Shown: positions 33,622 to 45,739 of the stretch, piece after piece
Numbering within the stretch: position 1 is the stretch's first letter
Layout of the letters: every line of letters starts with the position of its first letter
NCBI RefSeq assembly: GCF_016086655.4
Contig: NC_052135.2
Location: forward strand, 13,730,363 to 13,794,362
Direction of reading: 5' to 3'
DNA length: 64,000 bases
Source of the DNA: Lepeophtheirus salmonis
Lineage: Eukaryota; Arthropoda; Copepoda; Siphonostomatoida; Caligidae
Made by a program: the position numbers and the translations under genes
Notes under the pieces: generated by a model
What the model saw: the letters and a program-made list of their open reading frames with translations, nothing else
Told to the model about the DNA's origin: nothing
The model's database searches: none

Positions 33622-34151
33622 CGAGGGTCGTTTGAAAAATACATGCAAAGTCTAAGAGATGGCACTACTGGCACGTATCGAGGTTATCTTTAGATAGTAA
33701 CATCTCTTTGAGGAACACACACCAACTTTCAGCCAGATCAATTTCTTTCTATTTGGCATACGTTTGAATAGAAGACACCTCAACAGGGCGTCCAGAACCT
33801 TCAGCATCACTTGTGTCCATATGACAACTTCGAAAATTTTGAAATCACTTATAAACTATTCTAATTGAAGGTGCAGAGTCCCCATAATGTTTATTCAGTT
33901 TCTTCTTAGACTCCTGGGGTGTTTTCCCTTTAATTAAGTAATGTTTAATCAACACACGAAATTCTTTTTCGTTCATTTTTTGAATCACTCCTCCTCCTTG
34001 ATTCAAAACAATACCAAACAGGAAGAAGTATACTGATCTGCCTGAAAGTTGGAGTGTGTTCGTCCATATATGCTACTAACTAAACTTAACCTCTATAAGC
34101 GCCATTGATGCTATCTTTCAGTCTTTTCACTGACTTTTCAAACGAGCCTCG
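33622..34151 (-). mobile_element. 530-bp internally deleted mariner element
   Basis: The left end CGAGGGTCGTTTGAAAAATA and the inverted right end CGAGGCTCGTTTGAAAAGTC are flanked by TA on both sides. Minus-strand coding near 34000-33790 gives the mariner N-terminus: MNEKEFRVLIKHYLIKGKTP, KKLNKHYGDSAPSIRIVYK, a stop, then FQNF and SDAEGSGRPVE. The catalytic half is deleted. The next family, TAGTGATG-type ends, begins just right of it (about 34190-34236). Confidence 0.85.
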
Positions 34152-34419
34152 TAAATATTATTTACCCGATGCTGATCCCGATTCCAAAAAAAAGAGACCT
34201 GATTCTACGATTCCGATTAATCGTTCCATCTCTATTAATAATACATGAAGGAAGTAGATTTTTATAACTTGATAAAACAATTAAATTTGGCATACATGTT
34301 ATTAGTGTTTTAATTCTTAAAGAAGGGGAAATGAGCGTTGTTTACTAATGAGTAGTTAGTTTACTTACCCAAGGATAGTGCCACCAACTTGAGTTTATTA
34401 TTTGTATTAGTAATTTGTG

Positions 34420-34830
34420 TACTTATTTGCTCATAAGAATACCTGCGGCATCATTCAAATATTGTTTTTATTCATTAGTTTGCAAAAAAAGTTAAATATA
34501 AAAGGGTTAGAACATGCTAATACTAACGTTGCCAAAGGTATGGTTTTGTTTGGGATTGTCCAAAAGAACAAAGCAGTGTCATCTGAAACCAAGGCTATTA
34601 ATTTTGATTTACTAAAATCTTATGCCTAAATAGCAAACGAGTTACATCCTCAGGAGCTAAGAGCAATTGTTATAGCAGCAAGAAATGCTTCACTTTCCTT
34701 TAAAGTTCCGTCTCTAGGGAATAGTTCGTGGACTTAGACTGGAGAAGAAGTTAAGTAGCTTTCGTCAACTTCAAGACACCATTTAAAGGCTTTAAAAAGG
34801 ATTTTAATACTATCTTAAATTTAAATTTGA
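34420..34830 (+). pseudogene. Unassigned degenerate coding segment
   Basis: The frame 34417-34629 continues after a stop as ELHPQELRAIVIAARNASLS and VPSLGNSSWT. A loosely similar stretch, TILILAAARYTALSQ followed by DSLWN, occurs near 50880-50950. I do not recognise the family; a transposon gag-like or accessory ORF is possible. Confidence 0.3.
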
Positions 34831-35154
34831 GGCTTGTTTTTAGTATTTTGATATATTATCGTAGTTTGATTGTGAATGCCATATTTATTTACCTCCAAAA
34901 GTATTGATTTTATCCGTTTTATATACGTATTTTTTGTAAATTTGAGTAATATTGCGATGTAATCTTAACAGGAAGCTTTCATTTTAAACTAAAATATTTA
35001 TTTAGGTATACATTTTACGTAACTGCTTGGGTGTTTGAGTGTAAGAATGAAAGAGAAAAAGAAAAGTAAAATATTTTATTTTATAAAATTGTAGTAACCT
35101 CAATGGGAATCCTAATTTTATAGTAGTTAATTAAAATGAAATATACTTATTACA

Positions 35155-35450
35155 AGCACTAGTACCCAAAATTGTCCGGAGTAATTAGGCGTCGGCTAAC
35201 AGACAAACTTTGCCTTAAATATAAATGATAAGTACCAAATAAAGCCTTAGCGTTACTCTACGTTTTTCATGAGCACACTTAGTAGTAGTTACTCAATACT
35301 TAAATGTTCTCTCCTCAAGAATGAAAAGGAAGGAGTTATAACAGAATGTGAAGAAGAAATAATATGACGTGATGAGATCATGAGTACTTTAGTCTCTAGA
35401 ACGCTACCTGACGGAGCTTTTGCTGCGCCCTCTTGTTGTTGAAGAAGAGT
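35155..35450. repeat. Dispersed repeat R2, copy 1 (overlaps R1 tail)
   Basis: Shares with 41575-41850 the sequence 'gacgaacagacaaac'-like LINE-tail wording, 'ttttcatgagc-cactya', 'gatgttctctcc-aagaatgaaa', 'atgacgtgatga' and 'tactttagtctctagarcgct'. It lies just before the LINE at 35.46 kb. It may be a LINE-mobilised repeat. Confidence 0.5.
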
Positions 35451-35459
35451 CTGATACAA

Positions 35460-38400
35460 GGTAGATAAAAAATGGTCAATTCTTTTCGCGTTGGAAATTC
35501 CTCCACCACTGAAAAGTCATATTTGAAAAAAATTTCAATTTTTTATGATTCGAGATTTAAGTTTTGGAACTCTAAAAAATCGGATTTAATAATCTATGTA
35601 AAGGGAAATCTAAGAAATATCCATTTTATGATTCCTTTAGGGCGGAGATTAAATCTTAAGAATTCCTCAGACAGACCGGCAATCTGGAAATTGTTTTATA
35701 TGTGGCCATTATAGGTCTGCTTGCAAGGAAAAAACACAATCTGTTGGGTACTATATGTCGTGGATGATTTCGAGACTCGTAAGATCCGGACAAGGAGATA
35801 AAATCTTATTCACCAAAGACTGTGAGCAAAAAGCTGATAGTGTTATTTGGCCGTTACAGTTAGTTGATAATGGGACTCAAGAAAGTTACATTATTGATGA
35901 TAATATGGAATTTTTGTCGAGAAAAACAAGCCAAGAAAACTCGCTTATAAACGAAGCACCAGCCTACATTTCAAATGGTTGGGATAATGAGGAATCAGAA
36001 TATGTTGATGGGAAGGTTTCCTCGCATGTTGACGGGCTAAAGTCATCTACGATCATTCAAGCCCCTATTAAGCTTAAAAACCTTCTCTAAAGGAGCATGT
36101 GGTTTCCTTGGTTCGAACCATATTTCAACCATTAAACAAAAGGAACAGACTTGATTCCAACAGCAATCCAATTTCAAACCTCGATACTTCCAACGAAAAG
36201 AAGAAAATGAGAAACGTTTCAACTCATTAAGTGACTGATAATCAAATGAAAGATCCCATTATAAAAGTAAAATCGGCATTAGAAAAATTATTTCTTTAAA
36301 TACGAGAGGTGGAAGAGAGAGAGAAGAAGCGGACATGCTTTGATGAAGAGAATCATTGGAGTTGCACCCGATATTGTATGTCGACAGGATATACCTTCCA
36401 AAGTATCTTCAACTTGCTCAGAATCGTGTTCCGTATGTCTTCCCCCAAAATTTAATTTCTTCTTTACGGGACCTAACCTCTCGAGAGGAGTTCTTAGCCT
36501 TATATCCAAATCTATTGACAATGCAGTGCACATTAGGGAGTACTCTCATAAAAGTGATTGGCACAAGATAAAATTATCAATTGATACTTATACATTTTTC
36601 ACTAACAATGCAAATGGGCCAAATAAGAAATCCTTTCCGTTCTTTCAATCGATCATTAATAGTTGTAAATTTAACTCTTTCCCCCTGGCTTTAATAGGTG
36701 ATCTGAATATTGATTTAGATAAAGTTAGAAAATCACACCCAAACTATGAAATTCTTGTAAAGGTCATCATTGAATTGGAATCGGTAGATACATGCAGATT
36801 TTTAAACAAGGAGAAGGAATTATTCTCTTGTAGAATGGGACAACGGTCTTCTAGAATGGACTATGCCTTGATATCGAATAGTATGTTCTCGGCTGTTAAA
36901 AGTTAATGGTATTACTTCGAACTTTCTTCAGATCATAAACGTGTTGAGTTATAGTTCTTTTCTTGTCCTTTTGAGAAAATGTTCAACAACCCTAAATGGT
37001 TGTTGCTTTTGGATGATTTTAAGACTTCTCTTAAAAGTAAACTGGCTAACTCATATAATCCGGACCTTTCCTGTGCAAAACTCTGCAATAAACTCTTTCA
37101 TATCATTCGAGATACAAGTCTTTCTTATATCAATAAAAGAAGAAGAAAAAGTAGACACATGGAAAAAGATATTGAATAAATAAAGATGGGAGGATCTTTA
37201 TTCTTACGTAGTTTTACTTGTGGTTCATGAAATGCTTTTAGCATCGCCGAAATTACCAACGAAGAAATGTCTAGAAAAAATGCCTTAGAACGTAACCCTT
37301 TTTATAGGTTCTGGGATCTGTCAATTAAAAGAGATTTCTTCTCTAAAAGAGTTAAAAAAAATTATCGCAAGGTCAGAAAGTGCTCACTTGCTCAGAATCG
37401 ACACTGAGTTATTTTCATGCTAATCTGAAGGAAATAGGTGGAGGGAGAGGTATGGATATCATATCCTATACTCCGTTTTACCTGAAATAAATGTCTCTAT
37501 GTATATGAGAACCTCTTTCAACGACAATAAGGCATGTGGGCCTCATGGTATTAGAGGTTAAATTTATACAATGTATTTAAAAGAAATTGTCCCCTATTTA
37601 GTTAGTTTTGGTAATCATATGGAGAAGAGGGGCCAACTCTCATACGCGATAGGATTTATCTTATTCCACTTTGGAACTTTGCCTAGCCATTAGCATCCCT
37701 TAACCATCCTCAGCAAACCTTACAGAATATTTACTCGAGTTATAGCAAAGCAAGTGCAGCCTTTCCTCAACAAAAGACTGGGAGTTGTGCTAAAAAGTTT
37801 TTTTTTTTAAACAGACAGATCTTCGATATTTCTAGAAATATTCAAACTGCTCTTGACTCAACTAGGCAGAGGAGAATGTTCATGCCGCCATAATTGCCAT
37901 TGATTTGCATTTGATATTATACAACACAATTTTTTTTCAGAGCCGTAAAAAAACTGTTACCTAAACGTTTTTAACCCCATACAAGCTCTATTACATAACG
38001 GATCATCGATAATATAGATTGATGGACATAGGAACAATATCATAACTCTGAGCAAGAGTTGTAGGCAGGGATGTCCTCTACCCCGATTATTATTTCTTGC
38101 AGCTAAGGAAATCATACATTGCTTTCTACTTAGAAAATATAAAGGCTTCCGTGTATACTTTGTAAATAAAAAACATTAGTTAGATTTATACGAAGATGAC
38201 CTTACAATAATGGTGGAAGGAAACTCTGAAAATCAACTTATAGAAAGAGTCGGATGCATTTTAAATGTCTTTTAAAAGTTTAGTAATATATCAGGTCTAA
38301 TTCTGAACAATGAAAAAACAACAATACTCCCTATGGGCATGTGGAAACCGGTTTTTTTAACCGCGGAGGGATGTTGTATATACGATGATGTTAATATTTT

Positions 38401-39430
38401 AAGAATTAAATGGACAAATAAAGGACCTCATGACTCGAATTGGGCATCGTTTAACTCTCTTGCTAACATTTGTTGTCGCGAATGGCGAAAATTCAATCTT
38501 CAAAAAAGGGTAGATCTTTATAATACAAAATTAATGTCAAAAATTATTTATTCTCTACAGCTATTCCATCTGTGGCAGAAAGGGCGTTGAAGGAAGAGGA
38601 CACATGGCTGGGGTATCCTTTTTCACCATAGTTACATTCTAGCTCTAAAGAGACCACGTTCGCAATGGGGGTAACTCTACTGGCTAACATTTTACCCGAA
38701 AATATATGTGAAGATATTTATTGATACCCCTAGAAGACCTAATTTGGCGTGGAGATAACTAATTCTGCAATATTTAGTATTTTAATATTGGGATAATATC
38801 TATCTAATTGTGCCATCGGGGATATATCAAACAAATTGTTGGCAGTTCACAGAGCCATATGGAGTAAGTCACCTATCTACGACTCAAACAGTACTCAGGA
38901 TATTATTAGACCAAAATATAACAGAACTCCCTTCTTCAAAAATCTTGTAGCACCTGAAGAGTTAGAACAAATTGCATTGAGGGTTGAAGTAATGGCACAT
39001 AAAAAAAATTTTACGAAAGTTTATTTTTCCTCTACAATGAAAGGCAGCCTTACATCTGCCCCTGGTCCCTTGGCATTAAAAATTTAATTTTAATCCACTA
39101 GAAAGAAACAACAATTTGTAACTTTATATACCCAAACTAAGCGTACCACAAAAATGGAAACTAATGATATTAAGGTAATTACGTGGTATCTATGATTGAA
39201 GGAAGTTTACCTCACAATTTTAGATTTCAACCAGAACCCTCAAATTTTTTCATCCTGTGAAGATTGCGGCTTTTCTTTATTAATGAAGAAAATAAGGGTG
39301 TCCTTTGGCATATTGTTCATCCGGCAAAGTGCTCGCACACTGTCTAATACATCCACAATTATATATGCCATTATTATTTACCAATACAAAATATTTTATT
39401 TTATAAATGATAAAAACAGCAAGATTTAGT
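35460..39430 (+). mobile_element. LINE with zinc knuckle, APE endonuclease and reverse transcriptase (decayed)
   Basis: Pieces lie in plus-strand order across about 4 kb. A zinc knuckle CFICGHYRSACKEK (C-x2-C-x3-H-x4-C spacing, about 35690-35735) closes an ORF1-like region, which continues to 36090. An APE endonuclease follows (about 36270-36905): ISLNTRG, GVAPDIVCRQDI, SRGVLSLISKSID, ALIGDLNIDLD and SSRMDYALIS. The RT follows (about 37490-38590): FNDNKACGPHGIRG, CRQGCPLPRLLFLAA, LDLYEDDLTIMVEG (YxDD as YEDD) and LILNNEKTTILP. A C-terminal part has CRREWRKF-like and PFFKNL sequence, ending near 39430. Frameshifts and stops are many. The layout fits an L1/Tx1-like APE-type LINE. No poly-A end or target duplication was found. 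Confidence 0.85.
36340..36906 (+). pseudogene. LINE APE endonuclease domain
   Basis: This is the longest open segment of the LINE. GDLNIDLD carries the metal-binding Asp-Asn pair, and SSRMDYALIS the substrate-contact Asp. The usual C-terminal SDH motif follows in a shifted frame (SDHKRV near 36930). The N-terminal catalytic Asn (SLNTRG, near 36294) sits upstream of two stop codons, so the domain is interrupted. Confidence 0.8.
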
Positions 39431-39870
39431 GTTCAATCATTGGCTATACTCAAAACTCTTTCCCACAATTACAATTGAATAGTAATAATGATAATTAAGA
39501 TAATTGCAATGACTGCTACCAAAAGAAAAAATATAACTTAAATCTCTCATTACCACTGAAACTGTTTATAAAAAAATGAGCTGACTCATGAACTGTGTTT
39601 CTTTATAAGGATTTTTACACATAATATATTGTCTAGTCATTTTGTATAGAACAATATAGCTATATTTTAAGACGCAATTTCTTTACTATTTTTGGCAAAT
39701 GATATATCCATATTTGGATAATGTTATATCCATTAAATATGAGTTATTGCTTCTAATTATCCCATCATTTCAATTATATTCGAATTTCAATTTGTATCTT
39801 TACATACATTTTATCTTCTTTTGATATAATTCTTTATTTCCTTCGATACAAAACAAGAACATTGTTTTAT
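39430..39870. other. AT-rich interval, nothing recognised
   Basis: No coding or repeat could be assigned. Confidence 0.4.
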
Positions 39871-39875
39871 ATGTA

Positions 39876-40321
39876 CGACAGTGGTTTGGAAAGTACATGC
39901 AAACTCCTTTAGATGGCTCTAAGGGAACTACAGGAACCATTAATTTTGCGACCACAACTGCTGAGGTGTGAGCTGGTGCATTGTCTTGATGGAAAAAGAC
40001 TTTTTTTGTGGGCCAATCTTGGACGTATTTCTTTCAGCTCGGTTTTCAAACGGTCCAATGAACTATATGTACTTGTAATAGTTTTACCCTTTTCCAGATA
40101 GTGGATGAGGATTACTCCTTGCAAATCCAAAAGACAGTTGCCAGAATCTTTCTGTCCGATTCCTCGATTCAAACGAATACTAAACAAAAAAAAAAAAAAC
40201 AACGATCTGCCTGAAAGTTGATGTATGTTCTTCAAAGAGATGCAACTAACTAAACATAACCTTAATACCCACCTGTAGTGTTATATCATGCACTTTTCCC
40301 GTACTTTTCAAACTACTCTCG
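39876..40321 (-). mobile_element. 446-bp internally deleted mariner element
   Basis: The left end CGACAGTGGTTTGGAAAGTA and the inverted right end CGAGAGTAGTTTGAAAAGTA lie between TA dinucleotides. Minus-strand coding near 40235-39913 keeps the middle of the catalytic domain: DSGNCLLDLQGVILIHYLEK, GKTITSTYSSLDRLKTELKE and RPRLAHKKSLF. The second aspartate (HQDNAP in the family) is lost (RQCTSSH). The N-terminus and C-terminus are missing, complementary to the deletion at 33622-34151. Confidence 0.82.
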
Positions 40322-40590
40322 TATATAAGGTTATGGATATACAAATACCAGTACATTTTTTTAATAAAAAAAATTGGGAATCTTCCTAACCTTTAAGAAT
40401 ACAAATCAATTGTAAGATTGTCATTGGATAAAATGAATCTCATCGATAAGATTTTGTAGTACAGGACTTGTACAAATCTTGAATTAATATACTACATTGA
40501 AATCTTTCTTTAGGAAAGGGGGAGGGGGGTAATAAATAAGAGTTATGTACAATATGACTGGCAGTAATGTAATAAAAAAACAGAAATCAA

Positions 40591-40895
40591 CAGGGGCGTC
40601 TGCAAGGTTATATTTTCAGGGATGGGCTCTGTTTTTTGGTTTTGTTTTTTTTAAATCAAGAAATAGAATTTTTTGGAAAAAAAAAATTCAAAAATCTATG
40701 GTTATTCGCAGAAAATGAATTTTTTGGAAAAAAATAAAAAACAATAGCTATTGACAATAAATTAAATATTTTGGAAAAAAAAATTAAAAATCCATATTTA
40801 TTTACAAAAAAATTTTTGTAAAAATATTCCAAATTCTAAATTCATTTTGCGGGGGGGGCTATAGCCCCTCAATCTCACTCCCTGCGAACGGTCAT
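40591..40895. mobile_element. hAT-like MITE with A/T satellite core
   Basis: It begins CAGGGGCGTCTGCAAGG. The core has four or so AATTTTTTGGAAAAAAAA units separated by 'atctatggttattc'-type spacers. It ends GGGGGGGCTATAGCCCCTC then CTCCCTGCGAACG. The expected final CCCCTG has decayed to GTCATAA. Confidence 0.65.
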
Positions 40896-41140
40896 AATCA
40901 GGGTTGTTGTTATTCTGACAATTTGATGAATGTTTGGAAAGGGAGTAGCCATGCCGTTTTGTTGGATTAGCTCTAACTACTCCGATGTCGATCCTCAATT
41001 CTTACACTTATGACTACAGGTAAACTCTAATTTTTAATTCTCTGTCTTTCATGTGCACACGCATTAGTGTTGACTTGTATGTTTTCTTTTCAAGAATGAT
41101 GATAACAGCTTTGAAAATTAATAAAAAACACTCTTTAGGT
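40895..41140. repeat. Dispersed repeat R1, copy 3
   Basis: Carries 'gacaatttgatgaatgtttggaaaggga', ACTCCGATGTCGATCCTCAA, 'catgtgcacacgcattagtgtt' and 'tttcaagaatgatgataacagcttt' in family order. It abuts the decayed MITE end. Confidence 0.6.
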
Positions 41141-41569
41141 TGTCAACTTAATTCATTAAGGTCATATTTTATATGACTCATAATATTATTTTATATTTAC
41201 ATTTTTGATCAACTATGGCCACTTATCTCAATTCTTATCGCAAAATGTGTTTTTTCGGAAAGTTCAATCTATTTTTTTAAAAGTGATGAAATACAATCAT
41301 TTATTTGGAAAAATCACAAAAAGAAGAAAACAAATAATTCATCATTAAATATTGACTTTTAAAACACCTCAGTATTCAAAGTAATTCAAACATCACATAT
41401 TTCCATTAATATATATTTTCTTGCTAAAGAAGTTCATGAAGTTCTTGATAACATCCTATTTGATTCTACTTTACATATGAAATAGTTTTAGAATTGAAAT
41501 TTGTAGTTTTATTCATGGGATTTATCTACAAAAATGGAGCACCTAAAAACGATGTCTTACTAGCAGTAG

Positions 41570-41855
41570 TACCCAGCATTGCCCGGATTTATTAGAGATC
41601 GACGAACAGACAAACCTTTTTTTAATAATATATAAGTTATCTCCCCAAGAAATCATCAGTGTTATTCTCCGTTTTTCATGAGCCCACTCACACGTAGTTA
41701 CTCAATTCACAGATGTTCTCTCCAGAAGAATGAAAGAACTATAACAATTGCTTGAGAAAAAAATATCAGAATGACGTGATGAATACTTTAGTCTCTAGAG
41801 CGCTGTCTGGCTGAGCATTAGCTACACATGCTCATTGCTAAACATCATCTAAAGT
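41570..41855. repeat. Dispersed repeat R2, copy 2
   Basis: Partner of 35155-35450. It opens with 'cccggatttattagagatcgacgaacagacaaac', which in arthropods often marks the tail of RTE-like LINEs. A similar 'acagacaaactttgctttattaatatagat' tail recurs at 41990-42018. Confidence 0.5.
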
Positions 41856-42553
41856 TATATTCATTATTTTTTATTTATAATGTACTTCTTTTTTTTAAAT
41901 GAGCTTAAGCTACAAATACTCGTTATTAAAAATAAGTCCTCAGCTCATATTGAAAATACACTCAAAATGACTATAATCCAAACATACATACAGACAAACT
42001 TTGCTTTATTAATATAGATGTTATATTCAAGTAGTCAATAAATAGGTGTACAAAATTTGATAATAATGGATCAATTTTTCTTTAAAAAAATTCATTTAAA
42101 TATAATTTTATATCATTTAGATAATAAATTTTTTATTTTATTTTCAGGCATTTTTATTTTATGTTATTTACTTCTAATACTTCTAAAATTTTGCGACATA
42201 TATTTTCAATACATAATTTTCCAAGGATTTTTGTTCCATTTTATATTTTTTAAGTGACATCATTTTGAAGTATTAAAATTCTCGACTCATTGGGAATGGA
42301 TTGCATTATTGTTTCGATCCTTGTATCTCATTCCAAAGGAAGGAATCCACTCTAAATCCTTATCAGATATGATAGTTTTCCTCAAATGAATTCTCCTCTC
42401 GTTGTCCCTTGTGGAATTCGGAATCCCAATTCGAACGTCCCTTGAGATTGATGATCAAGTTAGAAGTATCTTCCTTCGATTGCCTCGATCTTCCTTTTAA
42501 AAGCATGACGCCATGAAATCGGAAAAAATATGATGATAATGTTTGATATTTGC

Positions 42554-42585
42554 TAGTACATCCCCATAAAAAAGGGGATGTACTA
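42554..42585. other. Perfect 12-bp hairpin
   Basis: TAGTACATCCCC at 42554-42565 is exactly complementary to GGGGATGTACTA at 42574-42585, with an 8-base A-rich loop. It stands alone in AT-rich sequence. It could be an RNA stem, a miniature palindromic insertion, or chance. Confidence 0.6.
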
Positions 42586-42894
42586 CAAAGTGGAAAAAAA
42601 AGCCTTGGAGTTGTATATTTTTTAAATAGATATTTTTAAATTATCCATTGAGTATTTTTCTATGATATAAACTATGACATTTCTCAACGCTATGCATTAT
42701 GAATAAGTTATAAGACTCTACAGAAAAGTGTCGATTTTCATCATTTTTCAGCCTGAAAATGAAAATATATCGAGTTCTGAACAAGATACAGAATCAATAA
42801 AACCACATTTATATAAGTTTTATTTATCCTACTTTTACTTTAGGGATTATTTTAAGGGTAAAAAAATAACTCTGAACGATAATAGTCCCGAATT

Positions 42895-43080
42895 ATTATA
42901 ATCCCAGATATTTCAGAATTCAGATGACTGAGAGAAAAACTGAGATCAATTTTAGATTCTGCCCTTATAGATAAATTCAATTATTGTCTTCAACTTTTTG
43001 GTTCAAAATTCCCCCACCACCCTAATGGTTGCCCTGTGTAAATTTCATTTCAAAAGAAGGAAGTATTGAAATATGTACAA
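42895..43080 (+). repeat. LINE 3' tail, second copy
   Basis: Matches the reverse complement of 8480-8600: 'atttcagaattcaRatgac-gagagaaaaactgagatca' followed by 'ttattgtcttcaa'. It is the 3' end of the LINE whose coding remnant lies at 8460-10260. No coding part accompanies it here. Confidence 0.65.
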
Positions 43081-43084
43081 TATT

Positions 43085-43885
43085 TTAGAATCTCGGCACG
43101 CAGGGAATGTCTAGATTATACTAGTTTAGGCTCTTAATGAGGCAGACTACACTGCCTTACTCATCCAGTACATCTACGATAGTTAATGACCTATTTAGTG
43201 GGTTGGCTGATGGAAACTAGCTACTCTTAGCGGATACCAACAGGGTCGCTGCAGATGTAAAAAAGTCGGAGTTTGACAGATTTTATTATGTTAAATTGGC
43301 GTTTGATTGGTATGTTTTATAGTAGCTATAAAAACAACTTAACAAGGGATAAATCAAATGCCACTTAATTTGGCATAATATTTGAACATCGCCACCTTCA
43401 CCTCGAATTGTAATTGTAGAATCGTGATAATCTCAACTCTCACGAGCAATTGTTTTGACATCATCACTCTATCTCTCATTATCATTTTATGTCTTACGTA
43501 CTTTATATCATAAATTCCAAGGCTGGATCAAAACATTTATTTTATTTTATTTATTAATGTCATTGTTGAAATAGAGTCAAAGTCGACCTTGCTCTCTTGT
43601 ATGTGCAATCAATTATGAACTCTTTTTCAGCATGAAATGCTACCCTGCTTTTATTTGTATGAGCTGAACAAAAATGTATTTGTTTTGTTCTGTTTTTGAA
43701 TGAATAGTTGTCACATGTCATAATATTCCTTTATTAATTATTTATATCTCTTTCATTCTTCTTAAAATAAAGGGTAATTAAAGCTGACATGTAAGAAAAG
43801 CTTTCTGGGGGACAGAGAAGCTTACTTTTAAATTTGATTTTACATAACTGTGATACATAATATCCTAGGCAAAACACTAGGGTTG
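43085..43885. other. Interval with no recognised feature
   Basis: Less AT-rich near 43090-43260 but without a recognisable frame. Nothing supported. Confidence 0.35.
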
Positions 43886-44215
43886 TGACTAGGAATTTTA
43901 ATTTTTTTTTCAGGGGGGAGGGAGGGGCTTTTTGACAATTTTGATAGAATTTTTTCGTCTTTTTCATGTCGAATAAGAACTTTTTTTTTTTATAGAGAAG
44001 ACAAAAACGTATTTTAAAAACCTTTTTTGGGGACAGAATTTAAATCAATTTATTTTGACTAAGGAATATTGTTGATTTTAAAATTGTGACAATAGCGAAA
44101 AGGAATTTACAAAAAAATTCTTCTTTTCGATAAATTTGCCAAGAGGCTTTTAGTCAGGAGGTTATTCCCCCCCCCTCTTCCGTAGGCGCAGGGGCACCCA
44201 GGACTGGGTTTACTT
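43885..44215. repeat. A/T block bounded by G-rich and C-rich ends
   Basis: A G-rich border (GGGGGGAGGGAGGGG, about 43913-43927) and a C-rich border (CCCCCCCCCTCTTCCG, about 44167) enclose poly-A/T sequence, as in the hAT-like MITE family. 'ggcgcaggggcaccc' follows. Confidence 0.45.
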
Positions 44216-44657
44216 TTTTATCGAAAATTAAATGATGTACCTTTTTTTATTGTCAAGGGGACATTTATATTGATTTTTTTAAAAGAACGAATATTAATAT
44301 TTAAAGAAACGGAAGAGTCCTTGTTTTAATTAACTCTTTGTACGGATTGCCTATATTAAATAATCAAGGGCAGGGACAAAACAAGTACCCATCAATTTAA
44401 TGGCGGATTCCTTGTAAAATGATGAAGATTCATTTAATGAAGATGAATTATAAGCAAATATGTCATTGTTTCAACGGGGAAAAAAAATAAGTTCATAAAT
44501 TTGAAAATAAATAAAAGTTGTGGCGCACATCTTTTCTACACAAAAATGACATGCATAAATATAAGTATCAGTGTCTGAATAGTATCAGTAGCTATTACCA
44601 AGATCGGTACTTGGTAGTAGTACAAATCTAATTAGATATGATAACTATAACATGAAG

Positions 44658-45290
44658 GTAATTTTTCAGGATGTCTGAAAGATTTATTTTTATTTTGGAG
44701 GTACATATTTTTTTTTAATTGTACACAATGGATAGATCAGATTGTTATTTTGAGGACTAAAGCCCCCCCCTCCTGTAGACACCCCTGTTTGTTAATCTCA
44801 AATCTTCGAATTCACAGTATAAGTTAAGGTCAATTATTTATTTTTGTAATTTTGGAAACATATGGTTGGTATTTAGAATTACTTTTCTTGCCATTTGAAG
44901 AAATCTAGTCCATAGTATTCAAAGTCATAACTTGAGTCAATATCTTCCCGTCTGTAAAGCACACGAATTGTTTTAAAAAATACACAATTTAAAATAATCG
45001 AAAATCTGGTTTGATTTGAAATATTTAATGTATAGAGTATAGACACATAATTAAAACATAAAGTATTACTATAGTTCAATATGGAATCTAAGAGATTTTC
45101 AAAAAGTACCTTTTCTACTTTTGATAATTAGAGCTCTCAGTTGATACTGTTTACTAGGTAATATCTATTTATCCATCATAGTTTCATTAGGTCTTTCGAA
45201 ATGATTGAGACTGCCCTAGTGAGACAAGAAATTATGCTGAAAAGTATAAAAAAAAGTACTAAATCATGTTACATTGTCTCCTCCGGCTCG
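44658..45290 (+). repeat. Dispersed repeat R3, copy 1 (inverted partner at 62395-63030)
   Basis: Aligns over about 600 bp with the reverse complement of 62395-63030. Shared phrases include 'tcaaagtcataacttgagtcaa', 'aaatctRgtttgatttgaaa', 'agtaccttttctacttttgataat' and 'ggtaatatctatttatcca'. At about 44760-44793 this copy has a remnant of a hAT-like MITE end (CCCCCCCTCCTGTAGACACC then CCTG) that the partner lacks. Confidence 0.75.
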
Positions 45291-45360
45291 GATAACGTCG
45301 TAGCATCGGTTCTCCAAATCCCACAATTTCCTGGAGAGCTCATTTTCAAAACTTTTGCAA
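45270..45360 (-). pseudogene. C-terminal scrap of a Tc1/mariner transposase
   Basis: The minus strand reads FENELSRKLWDLENRCYDVI then RAGGDN, close to the usual C-terminal ending of mariner-class transposases. It is about 30 residues long, directly beside repeat R3. Confidence 0.45.
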
Positions 45361-45739
45361 ATTTAGAATAATTTAAAACTCACAAAGATTGGTAGATTTA
45401 ATTGTCTCGTAGTTAAGCCCTGAGGCTTGTCATCATATATCACTAGGATTAAAAATTGTTAGTAAATTCACGTGGTCGTTTTTTATTTCTTGACGGATAT
45501 ATTTTAGATTTTTTTTTTTAAATTTTTATATTAGTAATAAACAATAATACATAAGAATCAGAATAGCAAATCAAGCATTACTTTCCCGATGCCGATTCCA
45601 GAAAAAAAAAACCCTATTCCCGATTCTGATTAATTGTTCTATTATCTCTTTATTATTGTTCTACTATAAATCTCTATTAATAATGATAAAAGTTTTGGAA
45701 AATAAAAAAACCCTGTAAAATAAACTGTAGGGATTGTCA

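Noticed and set aside
35472..36090. Two host genes before the LINE
   Set aside because: A CCHC knuckle lies between and in line with them in another frame, and the LINE endonuclease follows at once, so they are ORF1 remnants.
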